DNA from: an uncultured Chitinophagaceae bacterium
GTDB lineage: Bacteria > Bacteroidota > Bacteroidia > Chitinophagales > Chitinophagaceae
Assembly: GCA_937907395.1 (NCBI GenBank)
Contig: CALCII010000016.1
Span: 62,001-126,000, forward strand
Reading direction: 5' to 3'
Length of the DNA: 64,000 nucleotides
Positions 26,504 through 34,975 of this stretch are shown piece by piece. The position numbers were made by a program, and so were the translations under genes. The stretch's first letter is position 1, and each line of letters opens with the position of its first letter. The notes under the pieces were generated by a model. The model was not told where the DNA came from. It did not search any database and was given only the letters and a program-made list of their open reading frames with translations.

Positions 26504-26572
26504 GAAAGCATTTCCGGGACACCGGTTGAATTCAACTATTTTTACACGGGCTTTAATGCCCGTTTTTATTGC

Positions 26573-28606
26573 ATGAAGCGGTTTGTTTTTTTGATGATTC
26601 TTTGTGTGCTTACAGTATCTGTTACGGCACAATCCTCACGCAGGCCCGGTAATCCGTTGATGAGTGAAGGAGGAGGTATGATGGGTGGAAACCGTATGGG
26701 TGGTGGGGGAAGAAGCTCCGGGCCATTCAAAGATTCCCTTCTTCACCGTACCGGGCTGGAAGATTCTGCAACCATTACTTACCGCTACCTGGATACATCC
26801 CGTTTCAGTTTTCTGGATTCTTCTGTGAATGATTACAGCAGGCGCTGGTATATTCCCTGGACATCTGTGTTTCTGGGCAACACCGGTAATGCCAGCAGGT
26901 CTTTATTATTCAACCCTATACTGAAAAGTGGCTGGGATCATGGAATGCATGCGTATGATGCATATACCATGCAAATGAGTGATGTTAAGTTTTACAATAC
27001 CACCAGGCCCTATTCGCAACTGGTGTATGTATTAGGTAGCAAAGCTGAGCAGAATATTTCTGTTTTTCACACACAGAATATCAGGTATAACTGGAATTTC
27101 TCATTCAATTACCGGTTGATTAATTCACCGGGATTTTTTAAGAATCAGAAAACGAATCATAATAACTACGTTTTTAATACCTGGTATGTGGCTCCCAAAC
27201 GCAGGTACAACGTTTTCTTTGTGGCATTGTCCAATAAGATCGGCGGATCGGAAAATGGTGGAATCAAAAGCATGAACTATCTTGATAGTGTTCCTTCTTT
27301 TTCCACCCGGTTTAATATTCCCACCAACTTTGGAGGCAGCGCTTATGAGGGATCTTCTTTTTTGTCTAACACAATCTATACCGGAAACAAATATCAGTCC
27401 ATCAGTCTTTTATTGCGCCAGCAATATGATTTTGGAAAGAAGGATTCTGTAACCACAGATTCATCGGTTGCTTACTTTTACTATCCACGTGTACGATTGC
27501 AACATACGGTTCAGTATAACCGCTATTCTTTCCAATACTTTGATTCAAGAATTGATACAGGGGCTTACAGGCAATTCTACCAGTTTGTTCCGGCAAAGGA
27601 TACATTATCTGTGAAAGATAAATGGCAGGTGTTGGATAATGAGTTTGCTATTTACCAGTTTCCCGATATAAAAAATCAGCAGCAGTTTTTAAAACTGGCA
27701 GCCGGTATCCAGTCATTAAAAGGCGATTTTGGAGTTAAGTCGGTTACTTATAATACCATTTATCTGAATGGGGAATACCGGAACAAAACCCGCAATAAGA
27801 AATGGGATATGGAACTGGCAGGAACTTTTTATGCTACTGGTTCTTATGCCGGGGATTATCATGTAACGGCCTACCTTAAACGAATGATCGGGGCTAAGCT
27901 GGGGTATTTAACACTGGGCTTTCAAAACGCCAACCGTACTCCTTCTTTTGTAAATAATGACCTGAGTAATTTCAGGCAATTCAATACTGCTGCCACCAAT
28001 TTCGGAAAAGAAAATACAACTGTTTTTTCTGCACTGTATGAATTGCCACAGCAAAAACTGGCGGTAGGGGCGAAGTACTTCCTTGCTTCAAACTATGTGT
28101 ATTTCAAAAGCTATACTTCATCGGCACAGGAAGCCACTCTTTTTAATGTGTTACAGTTACAGGTACAAAAACAGTTTAAGCTTAGCCGCAGGTGGAACTG
28201 GTACCTGGAAGCTTATTTGCAGCAAAGTACAGGTGCTGCTCCGGTGAACCTGCCATTACTCCTTGCCCGCAGCCGTATTGCCTACGAGGGCCGGTTTTTC
28301 AAAAACCTTAACATGAGTACAGGTGTGGAAGCCAGGTATTATACACCCTATAAAGCTGATGGATACTCACCTTTACTGGGACAATTCTTCTTACAACAGC
28401 AGGAGACAATCAATAACCTGCCCGATATCACCGCTTATATTCACTTCCGTATCAGGAGTTTATACTTGTTTGTAAGGGCCGAAAACCTGAATACGGTTCA
28501 AGTGTCGCCTGCTTTTGGCTTTCTTAATAACAACCTGGCGGCGCCATTACAACCATTGCCGGGCATGTTGATCCGTTTCGGGATTTATTGGGGCTTTGTT
28601 AACTGA
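26573..28606 (+). CDS. Putative porin (Porin_10-like outer membrane protein)
   Basis: 677 residues. The leader ends in VTAQ, followed by a Gly/Met-rich stretch (GGGMMGGNRMGGGGR) and a long region of alternating amphipathic strands with many Tyr/Phe/Asn, ending in RFGIYWGFVN, a typical barrel end. Length and pattern fit the large 'putative porin' family of Bacteroidota. Transported substrate unknown. The stop is 43 bases before the metal cluster, which has its own promoter. Confidence 0.8.
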   Translation: MKRFVFLMILCVLTVSVTAQSSRRPGNPLMSEGGGMMGGNRMGGGGRSSGPFKDSLLHRTGLEDSATITYRYLDTSRFSFLDSSVNDYSRRWYIPWTSVFLGNTGNASRSLLFNPILKSGWDHGMHAYDAYTMQMSDVKFYNTTRPYSQLVYVLGSKAEQNISVFHTQNIRYNWNFSFNYRLINSPGFFKNQKTNHNNYVFNTWYVAPKRRYNVFFVALSNKIGGSENGGIKSMNYLDSVPSFSTRFNIPTNFGGSAYEGSSFLSNTIYTGNKYQSISLLLRQQYDFGKKDSVTTDSSVAYFYYPRVRLQHTVQYNRYSFQYFDSRIDTGAYRQFYQFVPAKDTLSVKDKWQVLDNEFAIYQFPDIKNQQQFLKLAAGIQSLKGDFGVKSVTYNTIYLNGEYRNKTRNKKWDMELAGTFYATGSYAGDYHVTAYLKRMIGAKLGYLTLGFQNANRTPSFVNNDLSNFRQFNTAATNFGKENTTVFSALYELPQQKLAVGAKYFLASNYVYFKSYTSSAQEATLFNVLQLQVQKQFKLSRRWNWYLEAYLQQSTGAAPVNLPLLLARSRIAYEGRFFKNLNMSTGVEARYYTPYKADGYSPLLGQFFLQQQETINNLPDITAYIHFRIRSLYLFVRAENLNTVQVSPAFGFLNNNLAAPLQPLPGMLIRFGIYWGFVN

Positions 28607-28613
28607 TTTTCGT

Positions 28614-28642
28614 TTTGTTTATCAATTCTAGTTCTATCTTTG
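28614..28642 (+). promoter_or_regulatory. Promoter of the HYC_CC_PP gene (leaderless layout)
   Basis: TTTG at 28614-28617 and TATCTTTG at 28635-28642, spacer 17. The start codon (GTG 28647 or TTG 28650) lies only 5-8 bases beyond, so the transcript would have almost no leader. Confidence 0.6.
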
Positions 28643-28649
28643 TATTGTG

Positions 28650-29045
28650 TTGAAGAAAGCATTCATATTAGTAATTGCTGTTTTCTATCTCGCCGTAACA
28701 TCCGGTGTGGTGGTAAACCTTCATTATTGTATGAACCGTATTGCTTCCATCAGCTTTGGCCATGAACGAGACCATGAAGATGGTTCCTGCAGTAAATGTG
28801 GCATGAACAAAACTTCTAATCATTGCTGTAAAGATGATGTGCAGTTTGTGAAAGTGAACGATGCCCATACAGCAGTTGTACCTGTCGATGACCTTATTCA
28901 CACTGCAGAAACATTGCCAGTAGCCGAAATTGATTTACAGGATGCTGCCCAGGGAGCTACCGTAGAACACAATGATTCTTATTTCTCTCCTCCACCCGGG
29001 GCATTCAATAAAATTTACCGCACTATCCGGGTTTTCAGAATTTAG
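28650..29045 (+). CDS. HYC_CC_PP family protein (small exported Cys protein)
   Basis: 131 residues from TTG 28650 (MKKAFILVIAVFY); GTG at 28647 is an alternative. An N-terminal TM/signal helix is followed by NLHYCMN, then CSKCGMNK, HCCKDD, a spacer, and YFSPPPGAFNK near the C terminus: the His-Tyr-Cys, CC and PP marks of the Bacteroidota HYC_CC_PP family. Function is not established. The Cys/His arrangement and the two HMA proteins downstream suggest a role in metal, perhaps copper, binding at the periplasmic face; that is inference. Confidence 0.8.
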   Translation: MKKAFILVIAVFYLAVTSGVVVNLHYCMNRIASISFGHERDHEDGSCSKCGMNKTSNHCCKDDVQFVKVNDAHTAVVPVDDLIHTAETLPVAEIDLQDAAQGATVEHNDSYFSPPPGAFNKIYRTIRVFRI

Positions 29046-29128
29046 ACTGATTGGTTTTTTTATATCGATGGTCTCTGTGTTTTACAGAGATGTTTCTTAT
29101 TGTATTCTTTAAATTAAAAATCAATCAA

Positions 29129-29953
29129 ATGAAATCGTTTAAAATAGTAGCACCGTTCCTGGTGTTATTCCTGTTCGTTCAATCTGTTTTCGCTCAAACC
29201 AAGACAGCTACCTTCAAAGTATGGGGTAACTGCGGCATGTGTAAGAAAACCATTGAATCGGCAGCTCGTCAAAATGGTGCAACCACTGCAGTATGGAGTG
29301 AGAAAACAAAAATGATCACGGTTAAGTATGCTGCTGCAAAGACCTCTGTAGATAAAATACAGAAAGGCATTGCCAATGCCGGATATGACAATGATAAATA
29401 TACCGGATCTGATGAAGCTTATAATAATTTACATGAGTGTTGCCAGTACGATCGTAAAGGAGCTTCCACAAGTGCTGCTGCAGATGCCTGTTGCATGAAA
29501 GATGGTAAGTGTACAGGTACAATGGATTGCTGCAAAAAAATTGCAGGTAAATCTGATTGTTGCGAAAAGGGCACTTGCGCAAAAGAAGGTGGTTGTTGCG
29601 CCAAATGTGACATGAAGGATGGACATAAATGTTCAATGGCAGGTAAAGAAGGACATAAATGTGGTGAAGGGAAATGCGATCACAAAGAAGCAAAATGTGA
29701 ACACAAAGACGGCAAGTGCGAAATGAAAGATGGCAAATGCTGCCAGAAAGAAGGAATGACTGCTGATTGTTGCAAAGATGGTAAATGTTCAAAAGGTGGC
29801 GATTGCTGCAAAGACCAGGCAAAATGCAAAGGTGGTGGCTGTTGCAAAAAAGACGCTGTTGCAGCCTGCTGCAAAGATGGAAAATGTGAAAAAGGCGGGG
29901 ATTGTTGTAAAGACAATGCTACTTGTAAAGAAAAAGGCTGTTGCAAATCCTGA
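29129..29953 (+). CDS. Exported HMA-domain protein with a 36-Cys metallothionein-like tail
   Basis: 274 residues from ATG 29129; the longer frame from 29051 adds 26 residues ahead of a perfect signal peptide and is rejected. The leader ends in VFAQ. Residues about 25-95 are a heavy-metal-associated domain with GNCGMC (Cys35, Cys38). From Cys104 to the end, 171 residues hold 36 Cys in repeating words such as DCCKDGKC, GGDCCKD, GKCEMKDGKCC, with Lys, Asp, Gly and several His filling the rest. This would bind many thiophilic ions (Cu(I), Zn, Cd) in the periplasm. An intrinsic terminator follows. I know no close named relative with so long a tail. Confidence 0.85.
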   Translation: MKSFKIVAPFLVLFLFVQSVFAQTKTATFKVWGNCGMCKKTIESAARQNGATTAVWSEKTKMITVKYAAAKTSVDKIQKGIANAGYDNDKYTGSDEAYNNLHECCQYDRKGASTSAAADACCMKDGKCTGTMDCCKKIAGKSDCCEKGTCAKEGGCCAKCDMKDGHKCSMAGKEGHKCGEGKCDHKEAKCEHKDGKCEMKDGKCCQKEGMTADCCKDGKCSKGGDCCKDQAKCKGGGCCKKDAVAACCKDGKCEKGGDCCKDNATCKEKGCCKS

Positions 29954-29978
29954 TGCGTTGATTTCTGATTAAGCATAC

Positions 29979-30006
29979 AGAGGTGACTGTGAAAACGGTC
30001 ACCTCT
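29979..30006 (+). terminator. Intrinsic terminator after the Cys-rich gene
   Basis: 12-bp stem with one G-T pair (29979-29990 / 29995-30006) and a GAAA tetraloop, followed by ATTCTTTTT. Confidence 0.88.
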
Positions 30007-30033
30007 ATTCTTTTTACTTTTCAATTTTTAAAT

Positions 30034-30552
30034 ATGAAATACAGATTACTGCTTTTTACAGCACTACTGTTTTTCTCTGTTTTTGCAACAGCCCAGCTGA
30101 AAAGTGCAACTTTACAGGCAAGCGGTTTAACCTGCGCCATGTGCAGTAATGCAATCAATAAAGCATTGAGCAAACTTGAATTTGTTTCATCAGTGGAACC
30201 GGATCTGAATAAATCTGCATTTATCATTCAGTTTAAACAAGGGGCTGCTGTTGATTTTGATCTGTTGCGGAAGAAAGTGGAGGAAGCAGGCTTCAGTGTG
30301 GCAAAACTGGAAGTGGTGGCCGTGTTTGATCAATTTCAATTGAAGAAAAACCAGTTAAGCAACTGGAATGGTATGGAGTTTTACCTGTTGCAGGGAAAAG
30401 ATCAAACACTTAATGGTGAATACACGATTACAATTCTGGATAAACATTTTATTCTGCCTAAAGAGTATAAACGCCTCAGTGCTGTTACTGCAGCAGAGAG
30501 TTACAAAACAGGATTGAGTAACGGAAAAAGAATTTATCACATCGGGATATAA
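30034..30552 (+). CDS. Exported HMA-domain protein
   Basis: 172 residues from ATG 30034 (the open frame reaches back to 29983, which is inside the terminator). Signal peptide ending in ATAQ, then an HMA fold with GLTCAMCSN as the CxxC metal site, and a C-terminal part of about 80 residues without known motif (FQLKKNQLSNWNGMEF onward). Probably a periplasmic Cu(I)-type binding protein that hands metal to a partner. The next gene follows after 10 bases, so both share a transcript. Confidence 0.82.
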   Translation: MKYRLLLFTALLFFSVFATAQLKSATLQASGLTCAMCSNAINKALSKLEFVSSVEPDLNKSAFIIQFKQGAAVDFDLLRKKVEEAGFSVAKLEVVAVFDQFQLKKNQLSNWNGMEFYLLQGKDQTLNGEYTITILDKHFILPKEYKRLSAVTAAESYKTGLSNGKRIYHIGI

Positions 30553-30562
30553 ATCATGAGTT

Positions 30563-31381
30563 ATGAAAAAAGTAGTGGCAATCCTGTGTGTGTTATCAGT
30601 CGTACAAACTGTTTCGGCACAGGAGCTGTATGTATACACCAACCCGGCATCAAACATACCTGCTAAGTCGGTGGTGGCAAAGCTTTCCGGAAAAACCATG
30701 AAAGCCTATCACAATAACGAAAGGGAATACCGTTTTTCTCAGGAAGTACAGGTGGGGCTTTCAAAGAACCTCATGATTACAGCAGGTACCAGTTTTTCTG
30801 ATATGTTTTTTCAAAACAGTATGCAGTTTGAAAGTGCACGCCTCTATGCGAAATACCGTTTCCTGAGTAAGGATGATGTGCATAAACATTTTCGCATGGC
30901 TGCATTTGTAATGGGAGCATGGTCCAATAATCCGTTGGTATACCAGGAACTGAATCTGGAAGGGGATAACAGTGGTATTCAAACCGGACTTATAGCAACA
31001 CAGCTGGTCAAAAAATTTGCAGCTTCAGCAGGGGTATCATGGGTTCGCCAACTGGAGCAGAAGAATAAGATTAATTTCGGTCCGGCGTTTTCAAATCATG
31101 CCTTGCAATACAATCTGTCAATGGGATATTTGTTATTTCCACGCAGTTACAATAGTTATAATCAAACCAACCTGAATTTGTATTGTGAGTTCTTAGGGCA
31201 ACAGAATACAGATGTCAAAGCCGGGTTTGTTGATATGGCTCCTTCTTTACAACTGATATTCAAAAGCAGTACACGACTCAATGTTGGTACAAGATTTCAA
31301 CTCACAGGCACAGCGCATCGTATGGCTAAGGAGTCTGTATTCATTAGTGTGGAACACTATTTTTTAAATGCATTGAAATGA
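30563..31381 (+). CDS. Exported beta-barrel-like protein of the metal cluster
   Basis: 272 residues, leader ending in VSAQ. The rest is strand-rich (YRFSQEVQVGLSKNLMITAG, ESARLYAKYRF, LQYNLSMGYLLFPR, LNVGTRFQLTGTAHRM) and ends in SVEHYFLNALK, as in small outer membrane barrels. It has no Cys in the mature part apart from one in LYCEFLG. Position, 10 bases after the HMA gene, suggests an outer membrane partner in the same pathway. No family recognised. Confidence 0.65.
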   Translation: MKKVVAILCVLSVVQTVSAQELYVYTNPASNIPAKSVVAKLSGKTMKAYHNNEREYRFSQEVQVGLSKNLMITAGTSFSDMFFQNSMQFESARLYAKYRFLSKDDVHKHFRMAAFVMGAWSNNPLVYQELNLEGDNSGIQTGLIATQLVKKFAASAGVSWVRQLEQKNKINFGPAFSNHALQYNLSMGYLLFPRSYNSYNQTNLNLYCEFLGQQNTDVKAGFVDMAPSLQLIFKSSTRLNVGTRFQLTGTAHRMAKESVFISVEHYFLNALK

Positions 31382-31490
31382 GTTACCTGAAACAGTTTCT
31401 TCGCTTTGTTATTTCACTCTTTCGCAAAAAAGATTGTTGCAGGTGATATTACAGTTGGTAATCGCATCCTGCATTTGTAACTTGTAGTAC

Positions 31491-32660
31491 ATGCAAAAGA
31501 GCAGGATTCTCACAAGAACTATCTGGATACTTTCACTGGTGAGCCTCTTCACAGATGTTGCCAGTGAAATGCTGTACCCTGTAATGCCTGTGTATTTAAA
31601 AAGCATTGGTTATTCGATTCTTATCATAGGCATTTTGGAGGGATTTGCAGAAGCGGTTGCCGGGTTGAGTAAAATTTATTTCGGCCGCATCAGTGATCTT
31701 TCGCAAAAACGGTTGCCATTTGTACAACTGGGGTATTTATTAAGCGCCATCTCCAAACCCATGCTTGCGGTTAGTACACAAGTGTGGTGGGTCTTTCAAT
31801 CTCGGTTCATTGATCGCTTAGGGAAAGGTATACGTACAGCACCAAGAGATGCTTTACTCAGCAGTGAAACAACTCCCGAAAACAAAGGAACTGTATTTGG
31901 ATTTCATAGGGCACTGGATACTACAGGAGCAGTGATTGGTCCGCTGGGAGCATTACTCTATCTCTATTACTTCCCGGGCGATTATAAGAATTTGTTCCTC
32001 ATTGCATTTGTTCCCGGCATTATTGCAATTGTATTTACTTTTTTTATAACGGAAAAAAGAACAGTTGAAAAGAGGAAAGCAATACCCGTTAGGAATGCAT
32101 TTTCATACTGGAAAGTAGCCTCTCCAACCTATAAAAAATGGGTGCTTGCATTATTCCTGTTTGCTTTGGTGGATAGCTCAGATGTGTTTCTGTTGCTGAA
32201 AATGAAAGAAGCAGGTCTGTCGGATACCGGGGTTATCGCTGCCTATATTTTTTACAATCTGGTTTTTGCAGCCTTGGCCTATCCCTTGGGCAGGTTGGCT
32301 GATAAAATTGGATTGAAAACCATATTTGTTACCGGACTTTTTCTCTTTGCAATCACCTATGCAGGTTTTGGACTGAATAGTTGGTGGCCGGGCTACTGGA
32401 TTTTGTTTTTCTGTTACGGGGCTTATGCAGCTGGTACAGAAGGTATTTCCAAAGCATGGATCAGCAATATGGTGCCTGCTGGAGAAACTGCTTCGGCGCT
32501 AGGCTTTTATACCGGGTATAACAGTATCCTGAAACTCGTAGCCAGTAGTTTGGCTGGATTCATCTGGTATCAATGGGGGGCCGTGTACGTATTTCTCTTT
32601 GCTGCATGCATTGCAGCATGCGTGGCAACCTGGTTCCTTGTTTACTTCCGGAAAAATTAG
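31491..32660 (+). CDS. Major facilitator superfamily transporter
   Basis: 389 residues, 12 predicted TM helices. The loop after helix 2 reads KIYFGRISDLSQKRLP (motif-A-like), and QSRFIDRLGKGIRTAPRDALLS is the characteristic segment of one MFS branch of unknown substrate widespread in bacteria. Gly/Ala-rich helices follow to the end. Because it lies between HMA proteins and a TonB-dependent receptor, metal or metal-chelate transport across the inner membrane is a reasonable guess, not shown. It is 109 bases from the preceding gene. Confidence 0.82.
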   Translation: MQKSRILTRTIWILSLVSLFTDVASEMLYPVMPVYLKSIGYSILIIGILEGFAEAVAGLSKIYFGRISDLSQKRLPFVQLGYLLSAISKPMLAVSTQVWWVFQSRFIDRLGKGIRTAPRDALLSSETTPENKGTVFGFHRALDTTGAVIGPLGALLYLYYFPGDYKNLFLIAFVPGIIAIVFTFFITEKRTVEKRKAIPVRNAFSYWKVASPTYKKWVLALFLFALVDSSDVFLLLKMKEAGLSDTGVIAAYIFYNLVFAALAYPLGRLADKIGLKTIFVTGLFLFAITYAGFGLNSWWPGYWILFFCYGAYAAGTEGISKAWISNMVPAGETASALGFYTGYNSILKLVASSLAGFIWYQWGAVYVFLFAACIAACVATWFLVYFRKN

Positions 32661-32679
32661 GCGATCCTGTTTTATTTTC

Positions 32680-32715
32680 TATATTTGACTAAATAAAAAT
32701 TTAGCCTAGTCTAAA
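32680..32715 (+). promoter_or_regulatory. -7 element and DtxR/IdeR-like palindrome before the TonB receptor
   Basis: TATATTTG at 32680-32687 is a consensus -7 element. Directly downstream, TTTAGCCTAGTCTAAA at 32700-32715 is palindromic at 14 of 16 positions, and CTAAAT-AAAA-ATTTAG overlaps it upstream. The palindrome ends two bases before the ATG and covers the expected transcript start. Its TTAG..CTAA arms resemble boxes of the DtxR/IdeR/MntR family, so metal-dependent repression is plausible. Confidence 0.55.
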
Positions 32716-32717
32716 AA

Positions 32718-34973
32718 ATGCCTTACCGGATACCATATTTGCTGTCTTTATTTATTCTTGTTCTTATAGGATTTACAAGTACCATTTCTGCACAGCCAAA
32801 ACTATTTGTAAAAGGAATGGTTGTAAATGCTGTTACAGGTGAACCTGTTGCTTATGCTGTACTGGAAATCAAAGGAAGACAGCCTGTTGTGGCTGATAAT
32901 TCCGGTCATTTTCATTTATCGAGGGGGAGTGATTCATCTGTACAGGTAATTCTTTCTGCGGTGGGATATTTCAACGATACGGTTGTGGTTGATTTATTCA
33001 GGAAACAGCTTCTCTTACAAATGAATCCTTCAAATAAGTCTTTGGAAGAAGTGGTGGTGAGTGGTACTTTAAAAACTGTGAATCGCCTTTCCAGTCCCAT
33101 TCCGGTTGAAAGTTATCCATCACGTTTTTTTAAGAAAAATGTAACCAGTAATTTATTTGAAGCATTGGGAATGGTGAATGGTGTTCAGCCACAAATCAAT
33201 TGTAATGTATGTAATACCGGTGCTCTACAGATCAATGGACTCGATGGTCCTTATACAATGGTGTTGATTGATGGGATGCCTGTTGTAAGTTCTCTATCTT
33301 CTGTGTATGGATTCATGGGAATACCCAACAGCATTATCAAACGGGTGGAAGTGGTGAAAGGCCCTGCATCCACCTTATACGGAACAGAAGCAGTAGCAGG
33401 ATTGATAAACATTATCACAAAAGAGCCGGCTAATAAGAATCAATTACAGTTAGAGCAAACAGTTACTTCTTATGCGGAATTGAATACAGATATTTCAGCT
33501 AATCTCCGGTTTAAAAAAGCATCTGTATTGATGGGGGTAAATCGTTTTTCGATGCAGAAAAAATGGGATGTGAATACCGATCAGTTTACCGACATCACTT
33601 TGCAAAACCGGTACTCTTTTTTTAATAAATGGAATTTCAAACGCAAGAATCAACTGGCAGCTACTGTTGCCCTCCGGTATGTGTGGGAAGACCGAAACGG
33701 AGGTGAACTGAATTGGGAACAAAAATTCAGGGGAAGTGATTCTGTATATGGTGAAAGTATAGTTACCAACCGATTTGAATTATTAGGGTTGTATGAAATT
33801 CCCGTTGGCACAGAAAAACTGGTTGCTGAATATTCGTGGAACTCGCATGTACAACAATCATGGTATGGTAAAAACATTTTTGATGCCAGACAGTATACAG
33901 GTTTTGCACAACTGAGATGGAATAAAAAAACCGGAGTTCATGAGTTGCTAATGGGCTTGCCTTTTCGATACATCAATTATGACGATAATACACCTGCTAC
34001 TTTTGATGGATTATCATATGCGAACAAGCCATCTCTGAGTATCAATACCGGTATGTTCATACAGGATGAATGGAAGTTGAATCCAAAGTGGTTATTGTTA
34101 TCGGGATTGCGAAGTGAGTATAACAACAAACATGGTTTGATTTTTTCTCCCAGGCTGAGTATAAAGTATGATTTGCAGGAGAACCATGTATTCCGGTTTA
34201 CAGTTGGAAATGGTTACCGTGTGGTGAATTTATTTACAGAAGATCATGCTGCGCTTACTGGTGCCCGTGAAGTTGTGATTAAAAATAAACTGAGGCCGGA
34301 ACGAAGCTGGAATGCCAATCTTAATTATTCCTCGCATTATCATGTGGCAGATGGTTTGTTATCTCTGGATATAAATGGGTTTTACACTTACTTCATGAAC
34401 CGGATTGTGGCGGATTATTTTACAAACAGCAACCAGATTATTTATGATAACCTCGAAGGATATGCAGTATCGTCCGGAGCTTCTGTTACTGCCGATTGGA
34501 ATGTCAATAACAAATGGCGGGTGAATGCAGGTGCTACTGTAATGGATGTATTTCTGATGAGGAACGGAGTTAAGGAGAAGCAGGTTTCTGCCCCGGCATT
34601 TACCTCAAATTACAGTGTAGGCTATACTGTACAGGCTATCCGGCTGACTATTGATTTTACGGGAAAGACAGTAGGGCCCATGCGAATGCCGGTGTTACAA
34701 AATGATTATCGTCCGGAGTTTTCTCCCTGGTATTCATTGCTAAATCTGCAGCTCATTAAAAAGCTGGGAACGAAAATAGAAGTAATGGCAGGCGTTAAAA
34801 ATATCCTCAACTTCTTACCCCGGGATCCAATCATGCGTCCTTTTGATCCGTTTGATAAAACAGTGAATGATCCTGTAACAAATCCATACGGATATACTTT
34901 TGATCCATCGTACAACTATGCCCCAATGATGGGCCGCAGGTGGGCTGCAGGAATCAGGTTGAGCATTGAATAA
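32718..34973 (+). CDS. TonB-dependent receptor with CarboxypepD_reg-like domain
   Basis: 751 residues. Signal peptide ending in ISAQ, a CarboxypepD_reg-like domain (about 30-105), a plug domain (IPVESYPSRFFKK to about 240) and a 22-strand barrel ending in RRWAAGIRLSIE. The plug holds NCNVCNTG with Cys162 and Cys165, an unusual CxxC on the periplasm-facing plug. PSTLYGTEAVAGLINIITK is the usual plug end. Substrate unknown; the CxxC, HMA neighbours and metalloregulator-like box argue for a metal or metallophore. It is at the end of the cluster and faces argS. Confidence 0.9.
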   Translation: MPYRIPYLLSLFILVLIGFTSTISAQPKLFVKGMVVNAVTGEPVAYAVLEIKGRQPVVADNSGHFHLSRGSDSSVQVILSAVGYFNDTVVVDLFRKQLLLQMNPSNKSLEEVVVSGTLKTVNRLSSPIPVESYPSRFFKKNVTSNLFEALGMVNGVQPQINCNVCNTGALQINGLDGPYTMVLIDGMPVVSSLSSVYGFMGIPNSIIKRVEVVKGPASTLYGTEAVAGLINIITKEPANKNQLQLEQTVTSYAELNTDISANLRFKKASVLMGVNRFSMQKKWDVNTDQFTDITLQNRYSFFNKWNFKRKNQLAATVALRYVWEDRNGGELNWEQKFRGSDSVYGESIVTNRFELLGLYEIPVGTEKLVAEYSWNSHVQQSWYGKNIFDARQYTGFAQLRWNKKTGVHELLMGLPFRYINYDDNTPATFDGLSYANKPSLSINTGMFIQDEWKLNPKWLLLSGLRSEYNNKHGLIFSPRLSIKYDLQENHVFRFTVGNGYRVVNLFTEDHAALTGAREVVIKNKLRPERSWNANLNYSSHYHVADGLLSLDINGFYTYFMNRIVADYFTNSNQIIYDNLEGYAVSSGASVTADWNVNNKWRVNAGATVMDVFLMRNGVKEKQVSAPAFTSNYSVGYTVQAIRLTIDFTGKTVGPMRMPVLQNDYRPEFSPWYSLLNLQLIKKLGTKIEVMAGVKNILNFLPRDPIMRPFDPFDKTVNDPVTNPYGYTFDPSYNYAPMMGRRWAAGIRLSIE

Positions 34974-34975
34974 GT

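Noticed and set aside
29322..30024. Several minus-strand open frames opposite the Cys-rich gene
   Set aside because: They mirror the Cys/Lys codon bias of the real gene and have no signal, motif or start context.
32718..34973. SusC/SusD polysaccharide utilisation locus
   Set aside because: No SusD-like gene, no glycoside hydrolase and no sigma/anti-sigma pair accompany the receptor; neighbours are metal-type proteins.
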